Positions 25,501 to 33,206 of a stretch of 64,000 nt of DNA are shown here, piece by piece. The stretch's first letter is position 1. Every line of letters begins with the position of its first letter. The position numbers and the translations under genes are program-made. The DNA lies in assembly GCA_037137375.1 (NCBI GenBank), contig JBAXKJ010000012.1, positions 1 through 64,000 of the forward strand, written 5' to 3'. Below the pieces are notes generated by a model, which made no database searches, was not told where the DNA came from, and saw only the letters and a program-made list of their open reading frames with translations. The DNA is from CAINVV01 sp037137375 (GTDB lineage Bacteria > Bacteroidota > Bacteroidia > Bacteroidales > Prolixibacteraceae).

Positions 25501-26844
25501 TCATGCAACGGCAGGGGATGTTTTTTTCTTCCTTGGAGGTTTTGCTTGTTTGTCGGCAACTTTGGAATCCTTGTTCAAGTAGTCAATCAGCTTCCGGTTT
25601 GCCTTATCAGCCCGTGCAAAATCTTCATTGATGTAAATTCCAGTCACTTTCATGGATTGTTCAGGGGAAACATGCCCCAGACAAAGCGAGATATCGTCTT
25701 TGCTGATGTCTAAATCTGTTCGCATAATGGTGCTAAATGAGTGCCTGACAAAATATGAAGAAAATGAAACAGAAAGATTGAGCTCAAGATTATCATGGAT
25801 TGCTTTCAGATTGGTATTGATCATTTTATTGAATGCCCTTTGATCCTTATATTGATATTCTGAGCTTCGAGTGCGAAGCTTTCGTACTTCCTTCCGCTCC
25901 TCCAAACAATTATCAGCAAACCAAAGCAAATATTTTTCTCCCTTGTATTTTTCAATTAACCTGGAAGCTTCAGGCTCGATGAAGATATTGTAAGGCCTAT
26001 CCGTCTTAAAACGGTCAAATTGCAGCCGTCCACTTACAATATCTGCTGGTTTCAGGTAAAACAAATCCTTGATATTGATTCCAAACAAGTAGAATTGAAG
26101 TAGAAACACATCCCTGGTTATTTCCTGTCTCTTCGTCGCAGGGATGAAATCGCGGATCTTCCTGATAGATTCTATTGGCAGATTTCGATTTTTTGTAGCC
26201 TCTCCTACTATTTTAAACTTCCTAAATGGATAATTCAGGATAACCGGTTTGGCAGGATTCACATTTAATTCATCAATAGCATCATTAAACATGGTCCGTA
26301 TATACCTTAAATAGAAGGCAACAGAATTCCTTTTTCGACCTTTTTCAAGGTAATGAGCTTCAAATAATTCCAAAAATCGAACATTAATTTCATTGAAATC
26401 AAGTTTTGACTTCCCCCAAAAATCATTTACATTTTTTAATGTTGTTTCAAGTGGTGTAACAGATCCCTTTTGTGTAATCTTCATTTCCTCAATCCTACGC
26501 TTAGTAAAAACAAAGAAATCTGTACAGACTTCCTCTTCTTCAGAAAGAAGAAATTTTCTCAATCTGTTAACATCCATCGATTTAATAAGATCAGCATTGT
26601 TAATGATCTTAAAATCACAATCATTTTTTATATGGGTAAGCCTGACGTTTTTAGAAGCAGCAAGTTTATCTCCTAACTTCCCTCCTTCTACAAGGCCACT
26701 CTTCTTATTCCAGAATTCTTTAACAACTGCAACATCTGTAGGAACACGAATTGTATTCTGCAGTGCAGAGATTTGTAGCATAACAACGCATTCACCGTAA
26801 CGATTTGGCCGGTTGGGGGTTATTACTAGACTTACTTTTGCCAT
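25501..26844 (-). CDS. Tyrosine recombinase/integrase of the Bacteroidetes mobile-element type
   Basis: 447 aa. An N-terminal arm-binding domain (about 1-95) and a SAM-like core-binding domain (about 105-205) precede the catalytic domain (about 220-430). Catalytic residues seen are Arg367 in YFVRHSFST, His391 in CLGH and nucleophile Tyr404 in TGIYI. The first catalytic Arg position (FGINIKDL) has Asn257 and the usual His of HxxR is Tyr364, substitutions I associate with this Bacteroidetes subgroup. A basic tail (PPRKKK) closes the protein. It probably integrated an island at the nearby tRNA 3' end. The gene reads toward the tRNA fragment and is preceded by tandem direct repeats. No other element genes are present, so it is probably a remnant. 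Confidence 0.88.
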   Translation of the reverse strand: MAKVSLVITPNRPNRYGECVVMLQISALQNTIRVPTDVAVVKEFWNKKSGLVEGGKLGDKLAASKNVRLTHIKNDCDFKIINNADLIKSMDVNRLRKFLLSEEEEVCTDFFVFTKRRIEEMKITQKGSVTPLETTLKNVNDFWGKSKLDFNEINVRFLELFEAHYLEKGRKRNSVAFYLRYIRTMFNDAIDELNVNPAKPVILNYPFRKFKIVGEATKNRNLPIESIRKIRDFIPATKRQEITRDVFLLQFYLFGINIKDLFYLKPADIVSGRLQFDRFKTDRPYNIFIEPEASRLIEKYKGEKYLLWFADNCLEERKEVRKLRTRSSEYQYKDQRAFNKMINTNLKAIHDNLELNLSVSFSSYFVRHSFSTIMRTDLDISKDDISLCLGHVSPEQSMKVTGIYINEDFARADKANRKLIDYLNKDSKVADKQAKPPRKKKTSPAVA

Positions 26845-26859
26845 AATATTTGCTAATTA

Positions 26860-26881
26860 TTTACACAGAATTTACACAGAA
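26860..26881. repeat. Tandem 11-base direct repeat upstream of the integrase gene
   Basis: TTTACACAGAA occurs twice in tandem (26860-26870 and 26871-26881), 16 bases upstream of the integrase start codon. A second pair, GCAACATC at 26908-26915 and 26918-26925, has a ten-base (one helical turn) period. Both could be arm-type binding sites for the integrase or operator sites for its promoter. Confidence 0.45.
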
Positions 26882-26932
26882 TCTTAGTCAAATATAGGCA
26901 ATTTTTAGCAACATCTGGCAACATCGGACATG

Positions 26933-26973
26933 AAAAAAGGGCTTACATATTGGCTTTTAACCTATGCAAACCC
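26933..26973 (-). terminator. Terminator of the tRNA-Met gene
   Basis: On the minus strand GGGTTTGCAT pairs over ten positions (two G-T pairs) with ATGTAAGCCC, with a further short GGT/GCC pairing inside, and is followed by six T. It lies 25 bases beyond the tRNA-Met 3' end. Confidence 0.75.
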
Positions 26974-26998
26974 CTGTATTTCAAAGCTTTTTCCCTTG

Positions 26999-27072
26999 TA
27001 GCGAGGGCGGGGCATGATCCCGCGACCTCATGATTATGAATCATGCGCTCTAACCAACTGAGCTACCTCGCC
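26999..27072 (-). tRNA. tRNA-Met (CAT), elongator type
   Basis: A 74-base cloverleaf on the minus strand: acceptor GGCGAGG/CCTCGCT (G1-U72 wobble), D-stem GCTC/GAGC with loop AGTTGGTTA, anticodon stem CATGA/TCATG with loop TTCATAA (anticodon CAT), T-stem GCGGG/CCCGC, discriminator A73. CCA is not encoded (ACAAGG follows). The anticodon stem lacks the three G-C pairs of initiator tRNA, so elongator Met is preferred; a tRNA-Ile with modified CAT anticodon is less likely. Confidence 0.93.
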
Positions 27073-27087
27073 ATAATGTCAAAAAAA

Positions 27088-27154
27088 TTCTATGCCCCAC
27101 AACAACCTTTCCGAATTTCAATCATGCCGCTGTAACCAAATAAGCTACATCGCC
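27088..27154 (-). pseudogene. Decayed second copy of the tRNA-Met gene
   Basis: Just upstream of tRNA-Met on the same strand, the sequence GGCGATGTAGCTTATTTGG follows the tRNA-Met 5' half with few substitutions. It continues through TTACAGCGGCATGATT with one inserted base. Even the six or more bases upstream of both copies (ATTAT/ATAAT with flanking A-rich sequence) agree. The D-stem (GCTT/CAGC), anticodon stem and acceptor pairing are broken and the 3' half has drifted, so it cannot fold as a tRNA. It lies inside the transcript expected from the promoter at 27178-27207. Confidence 0.65.
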
Positions 27155-27177
27155 ATTATTTCAAAAGTTTGAGCCTG

Positions 27178-27207
27178 CAAATATAATACCTTTCTCTTTT
27201 CGGGCAA
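27178..27207 (-). promoter_or_regulatory. Bacteroidetes-type promoter for the tRNA-Met transcript
   Basis: On the minus strand TTG (27205-27207) is followed after exactly 19 bases by TATATTTG (27178-27185), matching the TTG-N19-TAnnTTTG consensus of the phylum's primary sigma factor. It reads toward the decayed tRNA and then tRNA-Met. Confidence 0.8.
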
Positions 27208-27254
27208 GACCGTTTTCATAATTTCATTATTTTTTTGTACCCCATTAAAAATTT

Positions 27255-27282
27255 TTGATTTCCATGAAAAAAATGTACTTTG
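27255..27282 (+). promoter_or_regulatory. Candidate promoter for the START-like gene
   Basis: TTG at 27255-27257 and TACTTTG at 27276-27282, with 18 bases between. The -7 element is one base shorter than consensus. It lies 57 bases before the start at 27339 and is divergent from the tRNA promoter. Confidence 0.45.
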
Positions 27283-27338
27283 CAAAAGAAACAGGAAGAA
27301 ACCAATCCTGAAAATCTTATAGTACCTATATTATCTAA

Positions 27339-27710
27339 ATGAAAAAAATCGAACTCGAATATCAGATAAGGTCATCTCCCACAGTCCTGTTCAGCCGGCT
27401 GAGTACAGCTTCCGGACTGGCTGAATGGTTTGCTGACAATGTTCAGGTTGAGGGATCAAAATATACTTTCATTTGGGGAAACACCAGTCAGACTGCCGAA
27501 CTTCTTGCCATTCGTCAAATGGAAACCGTCAAATTCAAATGGCTCGATATAGATGAGCCCGCCGAATTTGAGTTTAATATCGTACTCGGTGAAATTATCG
27601 AAGACCTCTCCATGATCGTGACCGACCACGTAGAAGATGAAGATGAATCTGATGCAGTAAAACTTTGGGACGCAGCCATCAGCCGCCTCAGGAAAGCTAT
27701 TGGCTCCTGA
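27339..27710 (+). CDS. START-like/SRPBCC-fold protein
   Basis: 123 aa with the pattern of small Bacteroidetes START-like proteins: MKKIELEYQIRSSPTVLFSRLS at the start, the helix-grip fold with AEWFADNVQVEG in the middle, and a C-terminal long helix (VKLWDAAISRLRKAIG) that would pack across the beta sheet. An acidic loop DHVEDEDESDA precedes the helix. No signal peptide, so cytoplasmic. Such folds bind hydrophobic ligands; the ligand here is unknown. It stands 57 bases upstream of an LptF/LptG-family permease gene, an arrangement I recall from many Bacteroidetes genomes, so a link to lipid transport is possible but unproven. Confidence 0.8.
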   Translation: MKKIELEYQIRSSPTVLFSRLSTASGLAEWFADNVQVEGSKYTFIWGNTSQTAELLAIRQMETVKFKWLDIDEPAEFEFNIVLGEIIEDLSMIVTDHVEDEDESDAVKLWDAAISRLRKAIGS

Positions 27711-27767
27711 ATTCTCCGATAAATCATAAAAAAGCGTTAACTTTGTAGTCGAATCTTCATTCACTTC

Positions 27768-29228
27768 ATGAAGCGATTACATCTATATATTGTCAAGCGT
27801 TTTATTGGTCCGCTGATCGTCACCCTGTTCATCAGTTTGTTTGTTCTTCTGATGCAATTTCTATGGGTATATCTCGACGATCTGGTTGGTAAGGGTCTGG
27901 AATTGAATATTATAGTAGAATTTCTGGTTTATACCCTCGCTATGCTTATGCCCATGGCCCTCCCCCTTTCCGTGTTGCTGGCCTCCCTCATGACCTTCGG
28001 CGATCTTGGTGAGAACAATGAGCTCCTGGCCATGAAAGCAGCCGGAATATCCCTATTCAGAATCATGAAACCCGTTATCGTACTGAGCCTTCTATTAAGC
28101 ATCGGCGCTTTTCAATTCTCCAACAAGGTGATTCCGGTCTCCTACAAGAAATTAATTGCCCTGATGGCAAGCATCCGCCAGATGCGGCCTGAAATAGTCG
28201 TGAAAGAAGGTATCTTCTCCAACGATATCGACAATTTCTCTATCAAAGTCGGCCGAAAAACAAAAGACGGCTCGATGCTTTACGATATCATGATCTACAA
28301 CCACCAAAACGATCGTGGTAACGAGACCGTGACCCTGGCCGATTCGGGCACGATGAAAATCACGACAGACAAACGTTTCATGATACTCAACCTCTATTCT
28401 GGGGAAACTCATGAAGAACTTCAGGTCGATAACAAGGAAAATCGGGGATACCCTACCAGGACAGATAAGTTTGGCAAACAAGTCATCTATTCAAAACTTC
28501 AGGGCATGGAACTGGAGCGAAAAGATGAGAGTATATTCCGAAATTCTTACAGGGCACTCAACAACAGACAACTAGCCTATTTCGCTGATTCAATATCTAA
28601 ACAGGTTGAAATTTCCAGTACGGAACAATCCCTCACACTGTCCTATCCTCACCCGATTTCTTCCTCAATGGCTGCGCTGGTTCGAAACGATTCTACCCTG
28701 GCGCCTAAAATCTGGCTGCGTAAGTATTACGACATCGACAGCGTGTTGCGATATGCGATCCAACCTGTTCGTAAACAAGTGATTGAGGCGGCCTTAATTA
28801 GTGCCCGGAACAACGTCCGCGCCCTCAAGCAAGCCGACGATCAGAACACTTCCAACATCCGGAACCTGAACCGCTTCGATACCGAATGGCATAAAAAATA
28901 CACTTACTCCATCGCCTGTCTGATCTTCTTCTTCGTCGGAGCTCCATTGGGCGCAATCATCCGAAAGGGAGGACTCGGGATGCCACTCGTCGTTTCAGTC
29001 ATACTCTTCATCTTCTACTGGATCATGTCGACGACCGGCGAAAAATATGTCAGGGAAGCCTTCTCCGGTTTGTGGTTCGGAGTATGGTTTTCCACGATCA
29101 TCTTTTTGCCCTTCAGCGTCTTTGTTACCTACAAGGCAGTGACGGATTCCACCCTGCTCAACATTGACTCTTATACCGCTTTCTTTAAAAAATTCCGTTT
29201 CTGGAAAAAAGAGAATTCAACATTATGA
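27768..29228 (+). CDS. LptF/LptG-family (YjgP/YjgQ) LPS-export permease
   Basis: 486 aa. Three N-terminal membrane helices (about 10-125, starting LHLYIVKRFIGPLIVTLFISLF, here given as LYIVKRFIGPLIV), a large periplasmic domain (about 130-380) and three C-terminal helices (about 385-470). This is the transmembrane component of the LptB2FG transporter that extracts lipopolysaccharide from the inner membrane. A second member of the family is encoded at 59493, so this window has one candidate for each of LptF and LptG, though I cannot say which is which. A -7-like TAACTTTG lies at 27738-27745, upstream of the start. The stop overlaps the ribBA start by four bases (ATGA). Confidence 0.9.
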   Translation: MKRLHLYIVKRFIGPLIVTLFISLFVLLMQFLWVYLDDLVGKGLELNIIVEFLVYTLAMLMPMALPLSVLLASLMTFGDLGENNELLAMKAAGISLFRIMKPVIVLSLLLSIGAFQFSNKVIPVSYKKLIALMASIRQMRPEIVVKEGIFSNDIDNFSIKVGRKTKDGSMLYDIMIYNHQNDRGNETVTLADSGTMKITTDKRFMILNLYSGETHEELQVDNKENRGYPTRTDKFGKQVIYSKLQGMELERKDESIFRNSYRALNNRQLAYFADSISKQVEISSTEQSLTLSYPHPISSSMAALVRNDSTLAPKIWLRKYYDIDSVLRYAIQPVRKQVIEAALISARNNVRALKQADDQNTSNIRNLNRFDTEWHKKYTYSIACLIFFFVGAPLGAIIRKGGLGMPLVVSVILFIFYWIMSTTGEKYVREAFSGLWFGVWFSTIIFLPFSVFVTYKAVTDSTLLNIDSYTAFFKKFRFWKKENSTL

Positions 29229-30442
29229 CAGATATAAAATTAAATACCATCGAAGAGGCCATCGACGATATCCGCGAAGGCAAATTTATCATCGTTGTCG
29301 ACGATGAGGACCGAGAAAATGAGGGCGATTTCATTACTGCGGCTGAGAAAATCACCCCTGAAATGGTGAATTTTATGGCCACAGAAGGACGTGGTCTCAT
29401 TTGCGTGGCCATTACCGAAGAACGATGCCTGGAACTGGAACTGGATATGATGGTCGATAATAATACTTCGATACACGACACTCCCTTTACCGTTTCGGTA
29501 GATGCCGTTGGCGAACATGTTGGTACGGGCATTTCGGCTCACGATCGTGCAATCACCATTCAAAGACTGGCCAATCCGGCCACGAAACCGAATGAACTCG
29601 GTCGACCCGGACATATATTCCCGCTGCGGGCAAAGAGCCGTGGCGTGCTGAGACGCGCCGGGCACACGGAAGCTACAGTCGACCTGGCCCGCCTGGCTGG
29701 ACTTCAACCAGCGGGAGTACTCGTCGAAATCATGAATCCAGACGGGACGATGGCTCGTCTGCCTCAGTTGTTCGAAATAGCACAGAAATTTGGATTGAAA
29801 CTTGTTAGCATCGCCGATCTCATTGCTTATCTACTTAAAAAAGAATCACTTATCGAACGTGGCGAAGAGGTAAAATTACCTACCGAATTCGGCCATTTCC
29901 GCCTGATTCCTTATCTGCAAAAATCAAACGGAGTCGAACATATTGCCCTGATTAAAGGTTCCTGGACTCCGGATGAGGCCGTCCTGGTAAGGGTTCACTC
30001 TTCCTGCGCTACCGGGGATATCTTCGGTTCCATGCGTTGCGAATGCGGGGAACAGCTTCACAAGGCCATGCAACTAATTGAAAAAGAGGGAAAAGGAGTC
30101 ATTGTGTATATGCAACAGGAAGGCCGGGGTATCGGTCTGATGAATAAAATAAAAGCATACAAGCTTCAGGAACAAGGGTTCGACACTGTCGAAGCGAACA
30201 TCCATCTTGGCTTTGATCCGGATCAGCGGGAATATGGCGTGGGAGCTGAAATTCTTTCAAACCTGGGCGTCAGTAATATGAAACTGATCACCAACAATCC
30301 CGTTAAAAGAGTAGGATTGGAATCATACGGCCTCAAGGTGGTTGAGACGGTTCCAATAGAAATAAAGTCTAATCCTTACAATAAGCTATATCTTCAGACC
30401 AAGCGCGACAAGATGGGGCATTCGCTGGATTCGACGCTATAA
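29225..30442 (+). CDS. ribBA: Bifunctional 3,4-dihydroxy-2-butanone 4-phosphate synthase / GTP cyclohydrolase II
   Basis: 405 aa. The N-terminal RibB domain (about 1-205) carries the acidic substrate loop DDEDRENEGDF near residue 24 and the GHTEATVDL motif near 143. The C-terminal RibA domain (about 210-405) has the zinc-binding cysteines in SSCATGDIFGSMRCECG (about 260-275) and the QQEGRGIGL motif near 300. It makes both early precursors of riboflavin from ribulose 5-phosphate and GTP. It starts within the stop of the permease gene, indicating translational coupling. Confidence 0.97.
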   Translation: MTDIKLNTIEEAIDDIREGKFIIVVDDEDRENEGDFITAAEKITPEMVNFMATEGRGLICVAITEERCLELELDMMVDNNTSIHDTPFTVSVDAVGEHVGTGISAHDRAITIQRLANPATKPNELGRPGHIFPLRAKSRGVLRRAGHTEATVDLARLAGLQPAGVLVEIMNPDGTMARLPQLFEIAQKFGLKLVSIADLIAYLLKKESLIERGEEVKLPTEFGHFRLIPYLQKSNGVEHIALIKGSWTPDEAVLVRVHSSCATGDIFGSMRCECGEQLHKAMQLIEKEGKGVIVYMQQEGRGIGLMNKIKAYKLQEQGFDTVEANIHLGFDPDQREYGVGAEILSNLGVSNMKLITNNPVKRVGLESYGLKVVETVPIEIKSNPYNKLYLQTKRDKMGHSLDSTL

Positions 30443-30457
30443 AAGGAGATCTGATCA

Positions 30458-30640
30458 ATGGAAGATAACATCAAATTTGGTGACGACCTGGTAAGGGGCA
30501 TCGATTATGAACTTTCGCCGGAGGGGTACCGTGTCATGACCGAGAAATACCTTAAGGAACGAGGCTATTGCTGTGGAAACGGCTGTAAAAACTGTCCTTA
30601 TTTCCCAAAGGCGACGAAGGGAAATACAAATCTGAGATAA
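30458..30640 (+). CDS. DUF5522-type small cysteine-rich protein, 60 aa
   Basis: Short protein with a C-terminal cluster YCCGNGCKNCPYFPKA, a pattern typical of the DUF5522 family, which could hold a metal ion or iron-sulfur cluster. The helix EGYRVMTEKYLKERGY precedes it. Function unknown. It is preceded by an unusually good Shine-Dalgarno (AAGGAG at 30443-30448, nine bases before the ATG), rare in this window, and lies between ribBA and fmt in what looks like one operon (2-15-base gaps). Confidence 0.85.
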   Translation: MEDNIKFGDDLVRGIDYELSPEGYRVMTEKYLKERGYCCGNGCKNCPYFPKATKGNTNLR

Positions 30641-30642
30641 CG

Positions 30643-31611
30643 ATGACCGTGAAGGAACTTCGGATTGTTTTCATGGGAACGCCTGAGTTTGCCGTCGCAA
30701 GCCTGGCAGCACTCCTCGAAAAAGGTTATAACGTCGTTGGCGTGGTGACTGCCCCCGATAAACCTGCGGGTCGCGGACAAAAGCTACAACAGTCTGCTGT
30801 CAAGGATTTTGCTCTGGAGCATAAAATTCCTGTCCTGCAACCGGAGAAACTTAAGGACGAAAATTTCCTTGAGGAACTAAAATTCTTAAAGCCTGATCTT
30901 CAAATAATTGTCGCCTTCAGGATGCTTCCTGAAGTGGTCTGGAAACTACCCGCATTGGGTACTTTTAACCTTCATGGCTCCCTGTTACCTCGATATCGCG
31001 GGGCAGCGCCCCTCAACTGGGCGATCATGAACGGAGATACCGAAAGCGGCGTTACCACCTTTTTATTGAAGCAGGAGATCGATACCGGCAACATCCTCTT
31101 CCGCGAAAAAGTACCCGTGGGACCTGATGAGACCGTTGGGGAACTGCACGACAAATTGATGGTCATTGGGGCAGAACTGGTTACCAGAACAGTCGAAGCA
31201 TTGGCCGCCGGAGACATTCAGCCGATTCCGCAGGATCAACTTGTACTGGAACCGGAAAAATTACACGCCCCAAAAATTTACAAAGAGGATTGCAGGATCG
31301 ACTGGACTTTCCAGCCGCTGACCATTCATAACAAGATCAGGGGATTAAGCCCCTACCCTACTGCCTGGACAGAAATATCCGCCCCTGCGAAAGAGAAAAT
31401 TTCGTTGAAAATATTCAGGACGCAACCAGAGCAAAAGGTTCATATTTATGCTTCAGGCACGATCCTTTCGGATCAGAAGAAATGGATGAAAATTGCCTGT
31501 TCTGATGGGTTCCTGTCCGTCACGGACCTCCAGCTAGCAGGAAAAAAAAGAATGGGAATCGAGGAATTTCTCAGAGGTTTTCCGAATGTGGAATCTTATA
31601 TTGCCCTCTGA
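30643..31611 (+). CDS. fmt: Methionyl-tRNA formyltransferase
   Basis: 322 aa, normal for the family. The N-terminal formyltransferase domain (about 5-190) has the start motif RIVFMGTPEFAV, the NLHGSLLPRYRGAAP active-site segment (catalytic Asn/His near 108-110) and the D of QEIDTGNIL. The C-terminal OB-like domain covers about 205-310. It formylates Met on initiator tRNA using 10-formyl-tetrahydrofolate. It begins two bases after the DUF5522 stop. Confidence 0.97.
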   Translation: MTVKELRIVFMGTPEFAVASLAALLEKGYNVVGVVTAPDKPAGRGQKLQQSAVKDFALEHKIPVLQPEKLKDENFLEELKFLKPDLQIIVAFRMLPEVVWKLPALGTFNLHGSLLPRYRGAAPLNWAIMNGDTESGVTTFLLKQEIDTGNILFREKVPVGPDETVGELHDKLMVIGAELVTRTVEALAAGDIQPIPQDQLVLEPEKLHAPKIYKEDCRIDWTFQPLTIHNKIRGLSPYPTAWTEISAPAKEKISLKIFRTQPEQKVHIYASGTILSDQKKWMKIACSDGFLSVTDLQLAGKKRMGIEEFLRGFPNVESYIAL

Positions 31612-31652
31612 TTAACCATCATTCTTCCCCTATCTGTACTGCGTCTAGCCTC

Positions 31653-32636
31653 TTATTTTACCCGATGCCTCAATGATATTTGCATGCCCGGCGCCACATC
31701 CACTGAATCGGGCAGATTGTTCATTCTCCTGAGTGACTGTACTCTGACACCATACCATTGTGCGATAGACCTGAGCGTCTCGCCTTCCTGCACCTCATGG
31801 AAATCGTTTCCCCTTGGAGCCTTCGCACGCTTGGTCTGCAGGTAAACCGGTTCTCCCACGACAGGAACATCTCCCGACTGAGCATCATTATACTTGTATA
31901 TCTGCCAGTCTTTCTTGCCAGTCTCTTCGGCTATCCGGGCATAATCATCCCCCTCGATGGCAATGAATGCCTTACACCGGTTTCTTTTCTCGACAGGACG
32001 TACCTTATATCCGGAAGCCACTTTCAGTTCCTGACCGGCCGGCTTTTTACGGAGGAAGCTAAATATGGAGAAGATGGAGTGCTTGTGCTCCGGCGCCTTA
32101 ACATATTTCCAATCCAGCTGGTCGAGCTCATACAGACGGAAGTCTTCAATAATTTTGATCAGTTTGGCAGGATAGGCTGGATCCGTGGCATAACCGGCTT
32201 GCCGAAGTCCGTGTGCCCAGCGTTTGAAATCCCTGATATCATAGTTAAAGAGGAAACCATATCTCGGACTGCTTGTGATAAAATTGGAATGATCGCGGAA
32301 GGACTCTTCCGGGGTACGGTATTTCCTGAAACATTCGTTGGCCGTTTCGTCGTTGTGACGAACGGAAGGACCCGTCCAGTTACTCCTGCATTTGATGCCA
32401 AAATGGTTGTTGGACTGTCGGGTCAGCTCTGAATTGCCGTCCGAAGATTCAAGGCAAGCCTGGGCCATCGTTATACTCGCCGGAATGTGAAAATCGATCA
32501 TCTCCTGCACTGCCAGACGGGCGTACTTATCAATATATTCCTGCCTGGTCATCCTGACTGGAGAGGCAGTAAGCACATTTAGGGTAAGGATAATTAAACC
32601 TTGAATAAGTACAATCCGTCGAAACACGCTACGCAT
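31653..32636 (-). CDS. Secreted mannosyl-glycoprotein endo-beta-N-acetylglucosaminidase-type lysozyme with LysM
   Basis: 327 aa. Signal peptide (about 1-24), GH73/glucosaminidase domain (about 30-180) with the catalytic Glu in MAQACLESSDGNSEL and the landmarks NNHFGIKC and YRTPEESFRDHSNF. A linker with a weak degenerate LysM (about 220-265) follows, then a clear C-terminal LysM (about 275-323; VQEGETLRSIAQWYGVRVQSL). It cleaves the glycan strand of peptidoglycan, either in growth or in remodelling. Located in the periplasm or outer membrane. It faces fmt tail to tail and is divergent from cdd. Confidence 0.9.
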   Translation of the reverse strand: MRSVFRRIVLIQGLIILTLNVLTASPVRMTRQEYIDKYARLAVQEMIDFHIPASITMAQACLESSDGNSELTRQSNNHFGIKCRSNWTGPSVRHNDETANECFRKYRTPEESFRDHSNFITSSPRYGFLFNYDIRDFKRWAHGLRQAGYATDPAYPAKLIKIIEDFRLYELDQLDWKYVKAPEHKHSIFSIFSFLRKKPAGQELKVASGYKVRPVEKRNRCKAFIAIEGDDYARIAEETGKKDWQIYKYNDAQSGDVPVVGEPVYLQTKRAKAPRGNDFHEVQEGETLRSIAQWYGVRVQSLRRMNNLPDSVDVAPGMQISLRHRVK

Positions 32637-32652
32637 CTGCTTATGTTTGCGC

Positions 32653-32688
32653 CAAAGTTAATAAAGTAAAGGAATATGCTTACTTTTG
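32653..32688. promoter_or_regulatory. Divergent -7 elements between the glucosaminidase and cdd genes
   Basis: TAACTTTG on the minus strand (32653-32660) faces the glucosaminidase gene and TACTTTTG on the + strand (32681-32688) faces cdd. Both match TAnnTTTG. No TTG at the right distance was found for either, so strength is uncertain. Confidence 0.5.
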
Positions 32689-32710
32689 AGATAGCAAAAT
32701 AGAGACGGAA

Positions 32711-33202
32711 ATGAAGGAGATACAACTTGAATACAGAGTCAGGAGTTATCAGTCGCCGGATGACCTCCCTGAAATTTCCCACGAATTAATTCTTATGGCC
32801 CGGGAGGCCGCCACGCGAGCTTATGCGCCCTATTCGGGCTACCAGGTAGGTGCTGCCTTATTGCTCGAAAATGGCGAATTCATCACGGGAAACAACCAGG
32901 AAAATGCAGCCTATCCTTCCGGACTCTGTGCCGAAAGAACAGCCCTGTTTTATGCTTCATCGAAGTATCCGGGTGTAGCCATCTGCGCACTGGCTGTCAC
33001 AGCCCTTGCCAACGGTCAGTTGCCTGAAGCTTTTGCCAAACCCTGCGGAGGTTGCCGTCAGGTCATGGCAGAGTACGAAGACCTCAGCGGAAAGCCCATC
33101 GAAATCATTTTGGACGGGAGAGCGGCAATCATGGTAATGGAGGGTGTCGACACTTTGCTTCCCTTCCGGTTCAAGAAAGAAGAGCTGACAGCTAACAGAT
33201 AA
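32711..33202 (+). CDS. cdd: Cytidine deaminase
   Basis: 163 aa, the size of the homotetrameric form with a slightly long N-terminus. Motifs: YAPYSGYQVGAALL, the zinc and catalytic site CAERTALFYA (Cys ligand and catalytic Glu), and PCGGCRQVMAEY (two more zinc Cys). It converts cytidine and deoxycytidine to uridine compounds in pyrimidine salvage. It is followed four bases later by recR. Confidence 0.95.
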   Translation: MKEIQLEYRVRSYQSPDDLPEISHELILMAREAATRAYAPYSGYQVGAALLLENGEFITGNNQENAAYPSGLCAERTALFYASSKYPGVAICALAVTALANGQLPEAFAKPCGGCRQVMAEYEDLSGKPIEIILDGRAAIMVMEGVDTLLPFRFKKEELTANR

Positions 33203-33206
33203 CCGT

